Below are positions 7,205 to 14,301 of a stretch of 15,663 nucleotides of DNA, in pieces. The stretch spans positions 1 to 15,663 of the forward strand of contig URRK01000013.1 in NCBI GenBank assembly GCA_900550315.1, written 5' to 3'. The DNA is from an uncultured Oscillospiraceae bacterium (lineage in GTDB: Bacteria; Bacillota; Clostridia; Oscillospirales; Acutalibacteraceae). The notes beneath the pieces are model-generated. The model worked only from the letters and a program-made list of their open reading frames with translations, searched no databases and was not told the DNA's origin. The position numbers and the translations under genes were made by a program. Each line of letters opens with the position of its first letter. Within the stretch, counting starts at the first letter, position 1.

Positions 7205-7933
7205 TTGGCAAAGGCAGTTTTAATTACCGGGGCCTCCCGCGGGATTGGTGCGGCCACCGCAGCCCTTTTTGCAAAAAACGGCTACCGGGTTGCAATAAAT
7301 TACCACCAGCAGCAGCAGCGCGCCGAGCAGCTGGCTGCCCAGCTTAGGCTGCAGGGGGCAACGGTGATAACGGTGCCCGGCGATGTTGCCAGCCCGGAAC
7401 AGGCTAAAGCGGTGGTAGATCGTGCCGAGACGCAGCTGGGCGGGCTAAGCGTTTTGGTAAATAACGCCGGCATTGCCCAGCAAAAGCTGATTACCGATAT
7501 TACCAACAGCGATTACGACCGTATGCTGGGCGTAAACCTAAACGGGGTGTTTTACTGCTGTCGTGCCGCGGCCGAATATATGCTGCGTCGGCACGCCGGC
7601 AGCATTGTTAATGTTTCCTCGGTTTGGGGGGTGCAGGGCGCGTGTATGGAAACGCATTATTCTGCCGCAAAGGCCGGGGTAGCCGGTTTTACAAAGGCCT
7701 TGGCCAAAGAGCTTGGCCCCAGTAACATTCGGGTAAACTGCGTTGCGCCGGGCGTGATTCAAACCGAAATGAACGCGAATTTTTCGGCCGAGGAGTTGGC
7801 AGCCTTGGCTGACCAAACACCGCTTTGCCGCCTTGGCACGGCAGATGAGGTTGCCGAGGCCATTTACTTTTTGGCCGAAAAAGGCAGCTTTATTACCGGG
7901 CAGATCTTAGGGGTAGACGGCGGTTTTTGCTAA
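7205..7933 (+). CDS. Short-chain dehydrogenase/reductase, FabG-like 3-oxoacyl-ACP reductase
   Basis: The protein is 242 aa, the usual classical SDR length. It begins MAKAVLITGASRGIG, with the TGxxxGxG cofactor motif at 8-15. NNAG is at 86-89 and the catalytic set is N111, S139, Y152 and K156. The APGVIQT block and a C-terminal TGQILGVDGG follow, as in FabG. FabG reduces 3-oxoacyl-ACP with NADPH in fatty acid elongation, but many classical SDRs look alike and this one stands outside a fab cluster. The assignment to FabG is therefore tentative. I chose TTG at 7205 because SDRs begin directly at the first beta strand and GGGGTG (7193-7198) is well placed. The frame stays open to a GTG at 7097, but that extension would read through the terminator. 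Confidence 0.88.
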   Translation: MAKAVLITGASRGIGAATAALFAKNGYRVAINYHQQQQRAEQLAAQLRLQGATVITVPGDVASPEQAKAVVDRAETQLGGLSVLVNNAGIAQQKLITDITNSDYDRMLGVNLNGVFYCCRAAAEYMLRRHAGSIVNVSSVWGVQGACMETHYSAAKAGVAGFTKALAKELGPSNIRVNCVAPGVIQTEMNANFSAEELAALADQTPLCRLGTADEVAEAIYFLAEKGSFITGQILGVDGGFC

Positions 7934-8093
7934 TGCCCTAAGTTTTAAAAATTAAAAAACCCCTTGCGAAATGTTTTGTAATTACCAAGCGGGTAATTAC
8001 CCGCTTGCTGTAACTGCCCGCTGTTTTTAGCTGCGAATGGCCGCTTTTAAAAGCCCTTTAAAAGCCGGGTGAAACGGGCGGCAAAAAGGCAGT
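7934..8093. repeat. Gap with nested palindromes after the SDR gene
   Basis: No gene is visible. A perfect 22-bp palindrome spans 7986-8007 (half-site CAAGCGGGTAA). Its left arm overlaps another hairpin in which GTAATTACC (7978-7986) pairs with GGTAATTAC (7992-8000); the two folds exclude each other. Farther on are a palindrome GCTTTTAAAAGC (8043-8054) and a direct repeat TTTAAAAGCC (8046-8055 and 8057-8066). Confidence 0.5.
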
Positions 8094-8128
8094 AAAAAAA
8101 TCCTCACTCTTGCGAATGAGGATTTTTT
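8094..8128. terminator. Two-way terminator between the SDR gene and tRNA-Arg
   Basis: TCCTCA (8101-8106) pairs with TGAGGA (8117-8122), with an A tract before and a T tract after, so it works on both strands. On the minus strand it begins directly after the tRNA 3' CCA; on the plus strand it can end the SDR transcript. Confidence 0.75.
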
Positions 8129-8204
8129 GGCGTCCTTGCGCGGATTCGAACCGCGGACCTTTCGCTTAGGAGGCGAACGCTCTATCCAGCTGAGCTACAA
8201 AGAC
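8128..8204 (-). tRNA. tRNA-Arg (anticodon CCU)
   Basis: This is a 77-nt cloverleaf read on the minus strand. The acceptor arms are GTCTTTG and CAAGGAC with two G-U pairs. The D arm contains TAGCTCAGCTGGATAGAGC. The anticodon stem is TTCGC/GCGAA around the loop CTCCTAA, with anticodon CCT at 8168-8170. The T arm contains GGTTCGAATCC. The discriminator base is G, and the 3' CCA is encoded (8128-8130). It decodes the AGG codon. Confidence 0.97.
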
Positions 8205-8343
8205 GAATATCTATTTCATTGACAACAAGGGCCCGTCGCTTAAAAACGGGCGTTCTGTTTTGCACGGCCGAGCGGCAAAAACGCCTTAGGTGCCCGCCGG
8301 CCTAACTTTAGCAGCCTTTGCGGCTGCGCAATTTTACCTTACT

Positions 8344-8372
8344 ATCTTAACTTAAAACACACCAAAAGTCAA
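8344..8372 (-). promoter_or_regulatory. Promoter of tRNA-Arg
   Basis: On the minus strand, TTGACT (8367-8372), 17 bp and TAAGAT (8344-8349) form the promoter. Transcription would start near 8337, giving a 5' leader of about 130 nt before the mature tRNA. That leader can form hairpins at 8311-8327 (GCAGCC/GGCTGC) and 8231-8251 (GCCCGT/ACGGGC) and would be removed by RNase P. Confidence 0.6.
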
Positions 8373-8412
8373 CAAAAATCTAAATTTTTTAATGCTTTGC
8401 AGGGGGATTTTT

Positions 8413-9414
8413 ATGAATCAGCTTTGCCGCCGCATTTTAGCCGCCGCCCTTGCGCTTGGGCTTTGGCTGCTGCCGCTTGCCGGCTGCCAAAACCCGGCAG
8501 CGCCTGCGGCCGAATCGCAATCGGCCGAAAACTACACCTTAAATAATTTGCCTGAATACAGCGGCGCGCCGTATGTTGCCCTGCAGCAAAATAAGCCAAC
8601 CTTTACGGCCGAGCAGCAAAAGGCAACCGCTTTTGAGCAGTACAGCGAGTTAGACGCTTTGGGCCGCTGCGGCCCGGCCTTTGCCTGCGTTGGAAAAGAG
8701 CTGATGCCAACCAAGGAGCGCGGTGCTATTGGCGCGGTAAAGCCCTCCGGCTGGCAAATTGCCAAGTACGATTTTGTAGACGGCAAATACCTTTACAACC
8801 GCTGCCACTTAATAGGTTACCAGCTTACGGGCGAAAATGCAAATGTTAAAAACCTAATTACCGGCACCAGGGCGCTGAATGTAGAGGGTATGCTGCCCTT
8901 TGAAAACACGGTGGCCGATTATGTAAAATCTACAGGCAACCATGTGCTTTACCGGGTAACGCCAATTTTTAGGGGCGCCAACCTGGTGGCCAGCGGTGTT
9001 GCTATAGAGGCGCTTTCGGTGGAGGACGGCGGCACCGGCGTTTGTTTTTATGTTTATTGCTACAACGCGCAGCCGGGGGTAGAAATTAATTACCAAAACG
9101 GTACCAGCCGTGCCGCTGTGGTAATAGACGCGCAAAGCCGACCGCCAAAAAGCAATAACGGCAGCGGACAAAGCAGCGGCTTGGCCGGCGGGCAGAGTAA
9201 TAGCTTGGCAAGCGGGCAAAGTGAAAGCAGCGCTCAAAATCTGGTCGGCAGCTTGGTTGTAAACACCTCTACCAAAAAAATTCACCGGCCAAGCTGCAGC
9301 GCAATAAAAGATACAAAGCCCCAAAACAAAAAAACCGTAACCAAAACCTGCGCCCAGCTGGAGGCCGAGGGCTATGCCCCCTGCCGGCTTTGCCGGCCGG
9401 ATAAAGCCGAATAA
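8413..9414 (+). CDS. Lipoprotein DNA/RNA non-specific endonuclease (DNA-entry nuclease type)
   Basis: The protein is 333 aa. The ATG at 8413 is chosen over an in-frame ATG at 8392 because AGGGGG (8401-8406) is well placed for it and the signal peptide then starts correctly. Residues 1-24 are a lipoprotein signal with lipobox LAGC (C25), so the mature protein should be tethered outside the membrane. Residues ~45-240 match the betabetaalpha-metal endonuclease family. The active block is NRCHLIGYQLTGENANVKN, with H132 as likely base and N147 as metal ligand; the Asp of the classical DRGH is Asn129. After a Gly/Ser/Gln-rich linker (about 245-277), a small C-terminal domain has HRPSC (H291, C295) and PCRLC (C324, C327), a likely Ada-like metal site. 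It probably degrades external nucleic acid for nutrition or uptake. Confidence 0.9.
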   Translation: MNQLCRRILAAALALGLWLLPLAGCQNPAAPAAESQSAENYTLNNLPEYSGAPYVALQQNKPTFTAEQQKATAFEQYSELDALGRCGPAFACVGKELMPTKERGAIGAVKPSGWQIAKYDFVDGKYLYNRCHLIGYQLTGENANVKNLITGTRALNVEGMLPFENTVADYVKSTGNHVLYRVTPIFRGANLVASGVAIEALSVEDGGTGVCFYVYCYNAQPGVEINYQNGTSRAAVVIDAQSRPPKSNNGSGQSSGLAGGQSNSLASGQSESSAQNLVGSLVVNTSTKKIHRPSCSAIKDTKPQNKKTVTKTCAQLEAEGYAPCRLCRPDKAE

Positions 9415-9430
9415 AGCCTTGCCGCCCAAA

Positions 9431-9509
9431 AATGCCGGCTGGCCGAACTAAAAAAACGCCCTTTTAGGCATTTTTGCCGCAAAGTTCGGCCGGGCTTGCG
9501 TGGGGCATT
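9431..9509. terminator. Nested inverted repeat after the nuclease gene
   Basis: An outer stem (AATGCC 9431-9436 with GGCATT 9504-9509) and a perfect 9-bp stem (GGCCGAACT 9441-9449 with AGTTCGGCC 9483-9491) enclose an inner hairpin. The inner hairpin is AAAAACGCC against GGCATTTTT, about 9452-9475. Its single mismatch becomes a wobble pair on the minus strand. The inner hairpin with flanking A and T tracts can act as a two-way terminator; the outer arms are unusually extensive for one. Confidence 0.5.
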
Positions 9510-9535
9510 GTAACCAATTGTAATTTTACAATGCC
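9504..9535. promoter_or_regulatory. Candidate operator palindrome
   Basis: This is a perfect 10-bp inverted repeat, GGCATTGTAA (9504-9513) and TTACAATGCC (9526-9535), around 12 bp that themselves contain CAATTG. The right arm covers the -35 box of the downstream promoter, the position expected for a repressor site. The regulator is unknown. Confidence 0.5.
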
Positions 9536-9553
9536 TTGCCGGTGTGTTAAAAT
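9525..9553 (+). promoter_or_regulatory. Promoter of the peptidase-SGNH operon
   Basis: TTTACA (9525-9530), 17 bp and TAAAAT (9548-9553) form the promoter, with an extended -10 TGT before the -10 box. It leaves a leader of about 65 nt before the start at 9627. Confidence 0.6.
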
Positions 9554-9626
9554 TTAAAAGAGTGTGAACGCCGTGCGGCAAGCTGCAAAAACGGCGGGGT
9601 AAAAGCACGCTAAAGGGGGGAGTTGT

Positions 9627-11363
9627 TTGAAAAAACAGCGTAAAAAACAGCATAAAGCCCAAAATACCCTGTGCGTTTTGTTGGGGCTTGTTTTGGTTTT
9701 TTGCGGCGTTTGGGCCGCCCTTTACTTTTCGCAGGGCCGGCCGGGCGCATCCGAAAGCTCGCAGGTGCAGCCGGGCTACCAAGCTGATGAGGCCGCAAAA
9801 AACGCCCTGCAGCCCGTTTGCGGCAGCTTAAACCTTTCGGCCGAAATTATTAATGCCGAGCAGGTTGGCGATGTTTTAAAGCTGGATTATATTCAGCCGG
9901 GGTTAGATACCTATACCTTAACGGTGGTGCTGTATTCTTTAAAAGAAAACAAAGTGCTGCTGCAAAAGGATTTTGGCACTGACGCTTTTGAGACCGGCCA
10001 AACAGCCAATGGCTTTTATGTAGCCCGCCTGCAAACTAAAAAAATTGAATTTTACAGTAACAACGGGGCGCTGCAGCAAACGGTTACCCTGCCGCAAAGC
10101 ATTACGCCCAGCACCCTTTGCGTTAGCCAAAACAAAAGCTACGCCTGCATTGTAGATGGCAGCGCCGTTAAAATTTTGGTTTACAGCTTTGCCGAAAAGC
10201 AGGTTACAGCCAGTTGTAAAAGCAGCGGCTACCTAAAATTTGTAGGGGAAAGGGACGACGTTTTCTACCTGCAAAATAACTCCGAAAGCCTGTTAAAGGT
10301 TACCGCTAAAACCGGCGATTTTCACCGTACCGATTATCAATCCAGCGTGCGGGCCTTTACAAAGTACGGCGTTTTTACCGAAACCGAAACCGGCTTTGCC
10401 TGCCCAAAAACCGGCGCGGGCAAAAAAACTACCGTTACGGTTAATTTAATTGACGAAGTGCTGCTTGCGGCCAACCAAAAGTACCTGCTTACCCTAACCG
10501 GCAACAACAGCGAAAAGCTAACGGTTTACAATATTCAAAACGGTAAAAATGTTAGCTATAACGGCCCGTTGTTTATTCGGCAGGCTTTGCCGTTAGAGAA
10601 TGGGAACATTTTTATAACCGCCGGCCAAACGGCGCAAACCCCCTACCTTTTGCAAACCAAAAAGTTAACCTTTCGCAAAAACAAGGCGGCTGCCGGTGCC
10701 TCGGCCCCGGCGCAAAGCAGCAGCGAAAGCGTTGGCAGCCTTGCGGCAACCGTGCCAAAAAACGGCGGCAAGCTGTTAAGCGGGGTGCCGGTTCTTTCCC
10801 AATTCCCCAATTACCCTACGGGGTGCGAAAGCGTTAGCGCCGTAATTGCGGTGCGCGCGGCCGGGGACAAGCTTAGCGTAAAAAGCTTTGTAAACAACTA
10901 CCTGCAAAAAAGCAGCAGCTTTTATTTGCAAGACGGCAAAAAGTACGGGCCGGACCCCCGCAAGTTTTTTATTGGCACCCCAACCAGCCGCAACGCCTAC
11001 GGCTGCATGGCCCCGGTTATTGAGGCGGCACTGAATAAATTCTACGCCGGCAAAAAAACCGTTGTTAACGCAACCGGCGCCAGCTTAGAGCAGCTTTGCA
11101 CCCGGTTTATTAATAACGGAACCCCGTGCATTGTTTGGGCAAGTATTGACATGGCCGAGCCGTATTACAGCAGCATTTGGCATTTGGAGGGCGGCGGAAC
11201 CTACACCTGGCTGGCCAACGAGCATTGCTTGGTTTTAATGGGTTACGATAACGAGAATTACTATTTTTCCGACCCGTACAAGGGTGCGGTTGTAAAGTAC
11301 AAAAAGGCGCTTTGCCAAAGCCGTTACCAGGCCTTTGGGCAGCAGGCGCTGGCAATAAAGTAA
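9627..11363 (+). CDS. Membrane-anchored propeller-like protein with C-terminal C39-type cysteine peptidase
   Basis: The protein is 578 aa. It starts at TTG 9627, which lies 6 nt after AAGGGGGG (9613-9620). A basic N-terminus is followed by one membrane segment (about 14-34), with the rest presumably outside the cell. Residues ~75-348 are beta-rich, with five or so recurring strand units such as LYSLKENKVLLQKDF, VYSFAEKQVTASC and VYNIQNGKNVSYN, like a WD40/PQQ-type propeller. A Ser/Ala linker (352-372) leads to a peptidase C39-like domain (about 385-578). C400 in YPTGCESVSA, H533 in NEHCLVLMGY and D549 in YYFSDPY are the likely catalytic triad. Such domains cleave peptides or peptidoglycan-linked substrates; the target is unknown. 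It has its own promoter with an operator-like palindrome and is coupled to the SGNH gene downstream. Confidence 0.82.
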   Translation: MKKQRKKQHKAQNTLCVLLGLVLVFCGVWAALYFSQGRPGASESSQVQPGYQADEAAKNALQPVCGSLNLSAEIINAEQVGDVLKLDYIQPGLDTYTLTVVLYSLKENKVLLQKDFGTDAFETGQTANGFYVARLQTKKIEFYSNNGALQQTVTLPQSITPSTLCVSQNKSYACIVDGSAVKILVYSFAEKQVTASCKSSGYLKFVGERDDVFYLQNNSESLLKVTAKTGDFHRTDYQSSVRAFTKYGVFTETETGFACPKTGAGKKTTVTVNLIDEVLLAANQKYLLTLTGNNSEKLTVYNIQNGKNVSYNGPLFIRQALPLENGNIFITAGQTAQTPYLLQTKKLTFRKNKAAAGASAPAQSSSESVGSLAATVPKNGGKLLSGVPVLSQFPNYPTGCESVSAVIAVRAAGDKLSVKSFVNNYLQKSSSFYLQDGKKYGPDPRKFFIGTPTSRNAYGCMAPVIEAALNKFYAGKKTVVNATGASLEQLCTRFINNGTPCIVWASIDMAEPYYSSIWHLEGGGTYTWLANEHCLVLMGYDNENYYFSDPYKGAVVKYKKALCQSRYQAFGQQALAIK

Positions 11364-11374
11364 GGGGTGTTTTT

Positions 11375-11968
11375 GTGGTTATTTCTTGTATTGGCGATAG
11401 CTTAACGCAGGGCGATTACGGCATAAAGGGCAAACGGGGCATTGCAAATGTGCAAAAGGAGAATTACCCGTATTTTTTGCAGCAGTTGCTGCGGTGCGAG
11501 GTGCGCAATTTTGGCAAATGCGGGTTTAAGGCTTCTAATTATTTAGCCTACTACCGCACCGGCGCGGTAGATGTTAAAAATTCAACCTTTATTATTGTGC
11601 TGTTGGGCACCAACGGGGGGTTTGATTTATTAGCTGAAACGGCAGATAATAACGATTTTAACACCCTGCTGGATCTACTGCGGCAAGACGCGCCGCAAGC
11701 AAAAATTTTGCTTTGCACACCGCCGCACTGCACCGAGAACCCAAGTTATTCTAACTGCGGGTACGCCGAGCAGGTTGCTAAGGCAACCGCTTTTATACGA
11801 AATTACGCTGCCAAAAACGGCTATCGGTTAATCGACTTGGCTTTGGCGCCCGAATTTACTGCCGAGTCGGAAGCGGTAATGCAGCCAAATGACGGGTTGC
11901 ATTTTGGAAAATTGGGCTACCAAACCTTAGCCGGCATAATTGCAAAAGAGGTGCGCGCCGCACGGTAG
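11375..11968 (+). CDS. SGNH/GDSL-family hydrolase
   Basis: The protein is 197 aa and begins MVISCIGDSLTQG, with nucleophile S9 in the GDSL block. G47 lies in block II, N80 in LLGTNGG, and D173 and H176 in DGLHFGKLGY, so all four SGNH blocks are present. The family contains esterases, lipases and carbohydrate or peptidoglycan O-deacetylases. No signal peptide is seen with this start, so the protein would be cytoplasmic unless exported another way. I chose GTG at 11375 because AGGGG (11363-11367) overlaps the stop codon of the peptidase gene and lies 7 nt upstream. This implies translational coupling. An in-frame ATG at 11312 lies inside the peptidase gene and adds nothing family-like. Confidence 0.88.
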   Translation: MVISCIGDSLTQGDYGIKGKRGIANVQKENYPYFLQQLLRCEVRNFGKCGFKASNYLAYYRTGAVDVKNSTFIIVLLGTNGGFDLLAETADNNDFNTLLDLLRQDAPQAKILLCTPPHCTENPSYSNCGYAEQVAKATAFIRNYAAKNGYRLIDLALAPEFTAESEAVMQPNDGLHFGKLGYQTLAGIIAKEVRAAR

Positions 11969-12039
11969 TGTACGGCTGCGGCTACAATTTTAAAAACCGA
12001 CCGACGGGGGCGTTAAGCCTGCCAAGAATTTAATTAAAA

Positions 12040-12086
12040 ACAACACCCGCTGCACAAAGCTTTAAGCCTTGTGCGGCGGGTGTTTT
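12040..12086. terminator. Two-way terminator between the SGNH gene and groL
   Basis: AACACCCGC (12042-12050) pairs with GCGGGTGTT (12076-12084), extended inward by GCACAA/TTGTGC. It has TTTT on the plus-strand side and GTTTTTAATT on the minus-strand side. It serves the convergent SGNH and groL transcripts. Confidence 0.85.
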
Positions 12087-12133
12087 AACTTTAAAAGGTT
12101 TTGTTGCTGGGGTTTTTCTTTGGCGCGGGGGAA

Positions 12134-13777
12134 TTAATACATCCCACCGGCACCGGCAGCAGCTGCGGCGGCAGCGGCGTTGGCTGCGGCAGCGTCCTCT
12201 TTCTTATCGGCCACTAACGACTCGGTAGTAAGAACCATAGCGGCAACCGAGGCGGCGTTTTGCAAGGCAGAACGGGTAACCTTGGTGGGGTCTACAATGC
12301 CGGCTTCAATCATGTCGGTGTATTTTTCATTGTAAAAATCAAACCCGTAGTTTGCCTTTTCAGAGGTCACGATTTTATCAATAATAACAGAGCCCTCCAG
12401 CCCGGCGTTAAAGGCAATTTGGCGCATCGGCGCCTCTAACGAGCGCAGCACAATGTTTACGCCGGTTTTTTCGTCGCCCTCGGTGGTGGCGTCGGCCAGG
12501 GCCTTAACGCTGTTAATGGCGTTTACCAAAGCAACGCCGCCGCCGGCAACAATGCCTTCTTCAACCGCGGCCTTAGTTGCGGCTAAAGCGTCCTCAATGC
12601 GCAGCTTTTTGTCTTTCATTTCAATTTCGGTGGCGGCGCCTACTTTAATAACGGCAACCCCGCCGGAAAGCTTAGCCAAACGCTCCTGCAGCTTTTCACG
12701 GTCAAAGTCCGAGGTGGTATCGGCAATTTGGTTTTTAATTTGGTTAATGCGGTTTTCAATTTCGGTTTTGTCGCCCGCACCGCCAACAATAATGGTGTTT
12801 TCTTTACCAATTTTAACCTGAGAGGCACGGCCTAATTGGTCTACGGTAGTGTCCTTCAGCTCTAAGCCCAATTCCTCCGAAATTACTTCGCCACCGGTTA
12901 AAATGGCAATATCCCGCAGCATTTCTTTGCGGCGGTCGCCAAAGCCGGGGGCCTTAACGCCTACACAAACAAAGGTGCCGCGCAGCTTGTTTACAATTAA
13001 GGTAGAAAGGGCTTCGCCCTCAATATCCTCTGCAATAATTACCAGCTTTTTACCGGATTGCACCATTTGCTCCAACAGCGGTAAAATTTCCTGAATATTG
13101 CTGATTTTTTTATCGGTAATCAGCAGCATGGCGTCGTCAATCACGGCTTCCATTTTGTCGGTATCGGTGGCCATGTAGGGGGTAATGTAACCGCGGTCAA
13201 ACTGCATGCCCTCTACAACATCGGTGTAGGTCTCGGCGGTTTTAGATTCCTCAACCGTAATAACGCCGTTGCTGGTAACCTTGTCCATGGCCTCGGCAAT
13301 CAGCTTGCCAATTACCTCGTCGCCGGCCGAAACGGTAGCAACACGGGCAATATCCTCGCTGCCGGTAACTTTTTTAGAGTTGGCAACAACGGTTTCAACC
13401 GCTTTGTCAACCGCTTTTTGAATACCCTTTTTTACAACCATGGGGTTGGCGCCGGCAGCAACATTCTTCATGCCTTCGCCAATTAAAGCCTGTGCCAAAA
13501 CCGTAGCGGTGGTGGTACCGTCGCCGGCAACATCGTTGGTTTTGGTAGCAACCTCTTTTACCAGCTGGGCGCCCATGTTCTGAAAGGGGTCTTCCAGCTC
13601 AATTTCCTTGGCAATGGTAACGCCGTCGTTGGTAATAAGGGGGGAACCGAATTTTTTATCTAATACGGCGTTGCGGCCTTTCGGGCCCAAGGTAACCTTA
13701 ACAGCGTTTGCTAACTGGTCTACGCCGCTTTGCAGCGCCTTGCGCGCTTCTTCACCAAATAAAATCTCTTTAGCCAT
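12134..13777 (-). CDS. groL: Chaperonin GroEL (Hsp60)
   Basis: The protein is 547 aa, the normal length for GroEL, the large ring subunit that folds proteins in the cytoplasm with GroES and ATP. The ATP site is intact: D51 in TNDGVTIAKEIEL and GDGTTT at 85-90, with EGMQFDRGYITPY further on and VEEGIVAGGGVALV in the equatorial domain. The start ATG lies behind GCGAGGT, 36 bp after the groES stop, so the two genes form the usual operon. The C-terminal tail is unusual: about 15 alanines around one Asn, then GAGGMY, rather than a run of GGM repeats. The gene has no separate promoter that I can see and should be controlled by the CIRCE element upstream of groES. Confidence 0.99.
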   Translation of the reverse strand: MAKEILFGEEARKALQSGVDQLANAVKVTLGPKGRNAVLDKKFGSPLITNDGVTIAKEIELEDPFQNMGAQLVKEVATKTNDVAGDGTTTATVLAQALIGEGMKNVAAGANPMVVKKGIQKAVDKAVETVVANSKKVTGSEDIARVATVSAGDEVIGKLIAEAMDKVTSNGVITVEESKTAETYTDVVEGMQFDRGYITPYMATDTDKMEAVIDDAMLLITDKKISNIQEILPLLEQMVQSGKKLVIIAEDIEGEALSTLIVNKLRGTFVCVGVKAPGFGDRRKEMLRDIAILTGGEVISEELGLELKDTTVDQLGRASQVKIGKENTIIVGGAGDKTEIENRINQIKNQIADTTSDFDREKLQERLAKLSGGVAVIKVGAATEIEMKDKKLRIEDALAATKAAVEEGIVAGGGVALVNAINSVKALADATTEGDEKTGVNIVLRSLEAPMRQIAFNAGLEGSVIIDKIVTSEKANYGFDFYNEKYTDMIEAGIVDPTKVTRSALQNAASVAAMVLTTESLVADKKEDAAAANAAAAAAAAGAGGMY

Positions 13778-13813
13778 AACTTAAAACCTCGCTTAAATTT
13801 TAATGTAAAAAAA

Positions 13814-14098
13814 TTATTCAATCGTTGCTAAAATGTCGGCCTGCCGAACAATTGAGTACTCTACACCGTCAATTTTAACCTCGGTGCCGGCGTACTTGCT
13901 GGTAATTACTCTGTCGCCAACCTTTACATACATTTTAACCTCGTTACCGTCTACAACCCCGCCCGGGCCAACGGCAACAACCTCAGCCATTTGCGGCTTT
14001 TCCTGTGCGGCGGCGGTTAAAATAATGCCGCTTTTGGTTTTTTCCTCGGCTTCAACCGGTTTGGTAACAACACGGTCGGCTAATGGTTTAATTTGCAT
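13814..14098 (-). CDS. groES: Co-chaperonin GroES (Hsp10)
   Basis: The protein is 94 aa, the standard length, beginning MQIKPLADRVVTKPVEAEEK. The mobile loop region (about 15-33, KTKSGIILTAAAQEKPQ) is followed by the conserved VVAVGPG. GDRVITSKYAGTEVK lies near the C-terminus. It forms the heptameric lid of the GroEL cage. ATG at 14096-14098 is chosen because AGGAGG (14107-14111, minus strand) lies 8 nt upstream. The frame continues to an ATG at 14140, but that would start inside the CIRCE element. Confidence 0.98.
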   Translation of the reverse strand: MQIKPLADRVVTKPVEAEEKTKSGIILTAAAQEKPQMAEVVAVGPGGVVDGNEVKMYVKVGDRVITSKYAGTEVKIDGVEYSIVRQADILATIE

Positions 14099-14133
14099 AA
14101 ATAAAACCTCCTGAAAGATAATAAAAACTGTTT

Positions 14134-14160
14134 TTAGCACTCTTTGCTCTTGAGTGCTAA
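14134..14160. promoter_or_regulatory. CIRCE operator (HrcA binding site)
   Basis: This is a perfect match to the consensus TTAGCACTC-N9-GAGTGCTAA: left half 14134-14142, right half 14152-14160. From established knowledge the HrcA repressor binds here and is released on heat stress. It lies 36 bp upstream of groES, at the predicted transcription start. Confidence 0.98.
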
Positions 14161-14164
14161 ATCT

Positions 14165-14192
14165 ATTGTAATCCGAATTTTCAAAAAATCAA
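14165..14192 (-). promoter_or_regulatory. Promoter of groES-groL
   Basis: On the minus strand, TTGATT (14187-14192), 16 bp and TACAAT (14165-14170) form the promoter. Transcription would begin at the edge of CIRCE, so bound HrcA would block it. Confidence 0.6.
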
Positions 14193-14301
14193 GCCCTATT
14201 TCTCATTTTTAAAAAATTATTCATAATTACCTAAAAAAACCGCTTGTTTTTGGTCGAAAAATATTTTAAAATATATAAGATAGCATTTAAAATACATAAA
14301 A

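Noticed and set aside
8128..8204. tRNA gene as an integration site for a mobile element
   Set aside because: No integrase, no duplicated tRNA 3' end and no change in gene style on either side within the window.
8854..9429. 191-codon open frame antisense to the nuclease
   Set aside because: The opposite strand carries a full nuclease domain with catalytic residues; the antisense frame has no ribosome site and no recognisable motif.
11312..11374. Earlier ATG start for the SGNH hydrolase
   Set aside because: It lies inside the peptidase gene, has no ribosome site, and the added residues precede the GDSL block without family similarity.
14099..14140. Longer GroES start
   Set aside because: It would begin within the CIRCE operator and before the AGGAGG site; standard GroES starts at MQIKPL.
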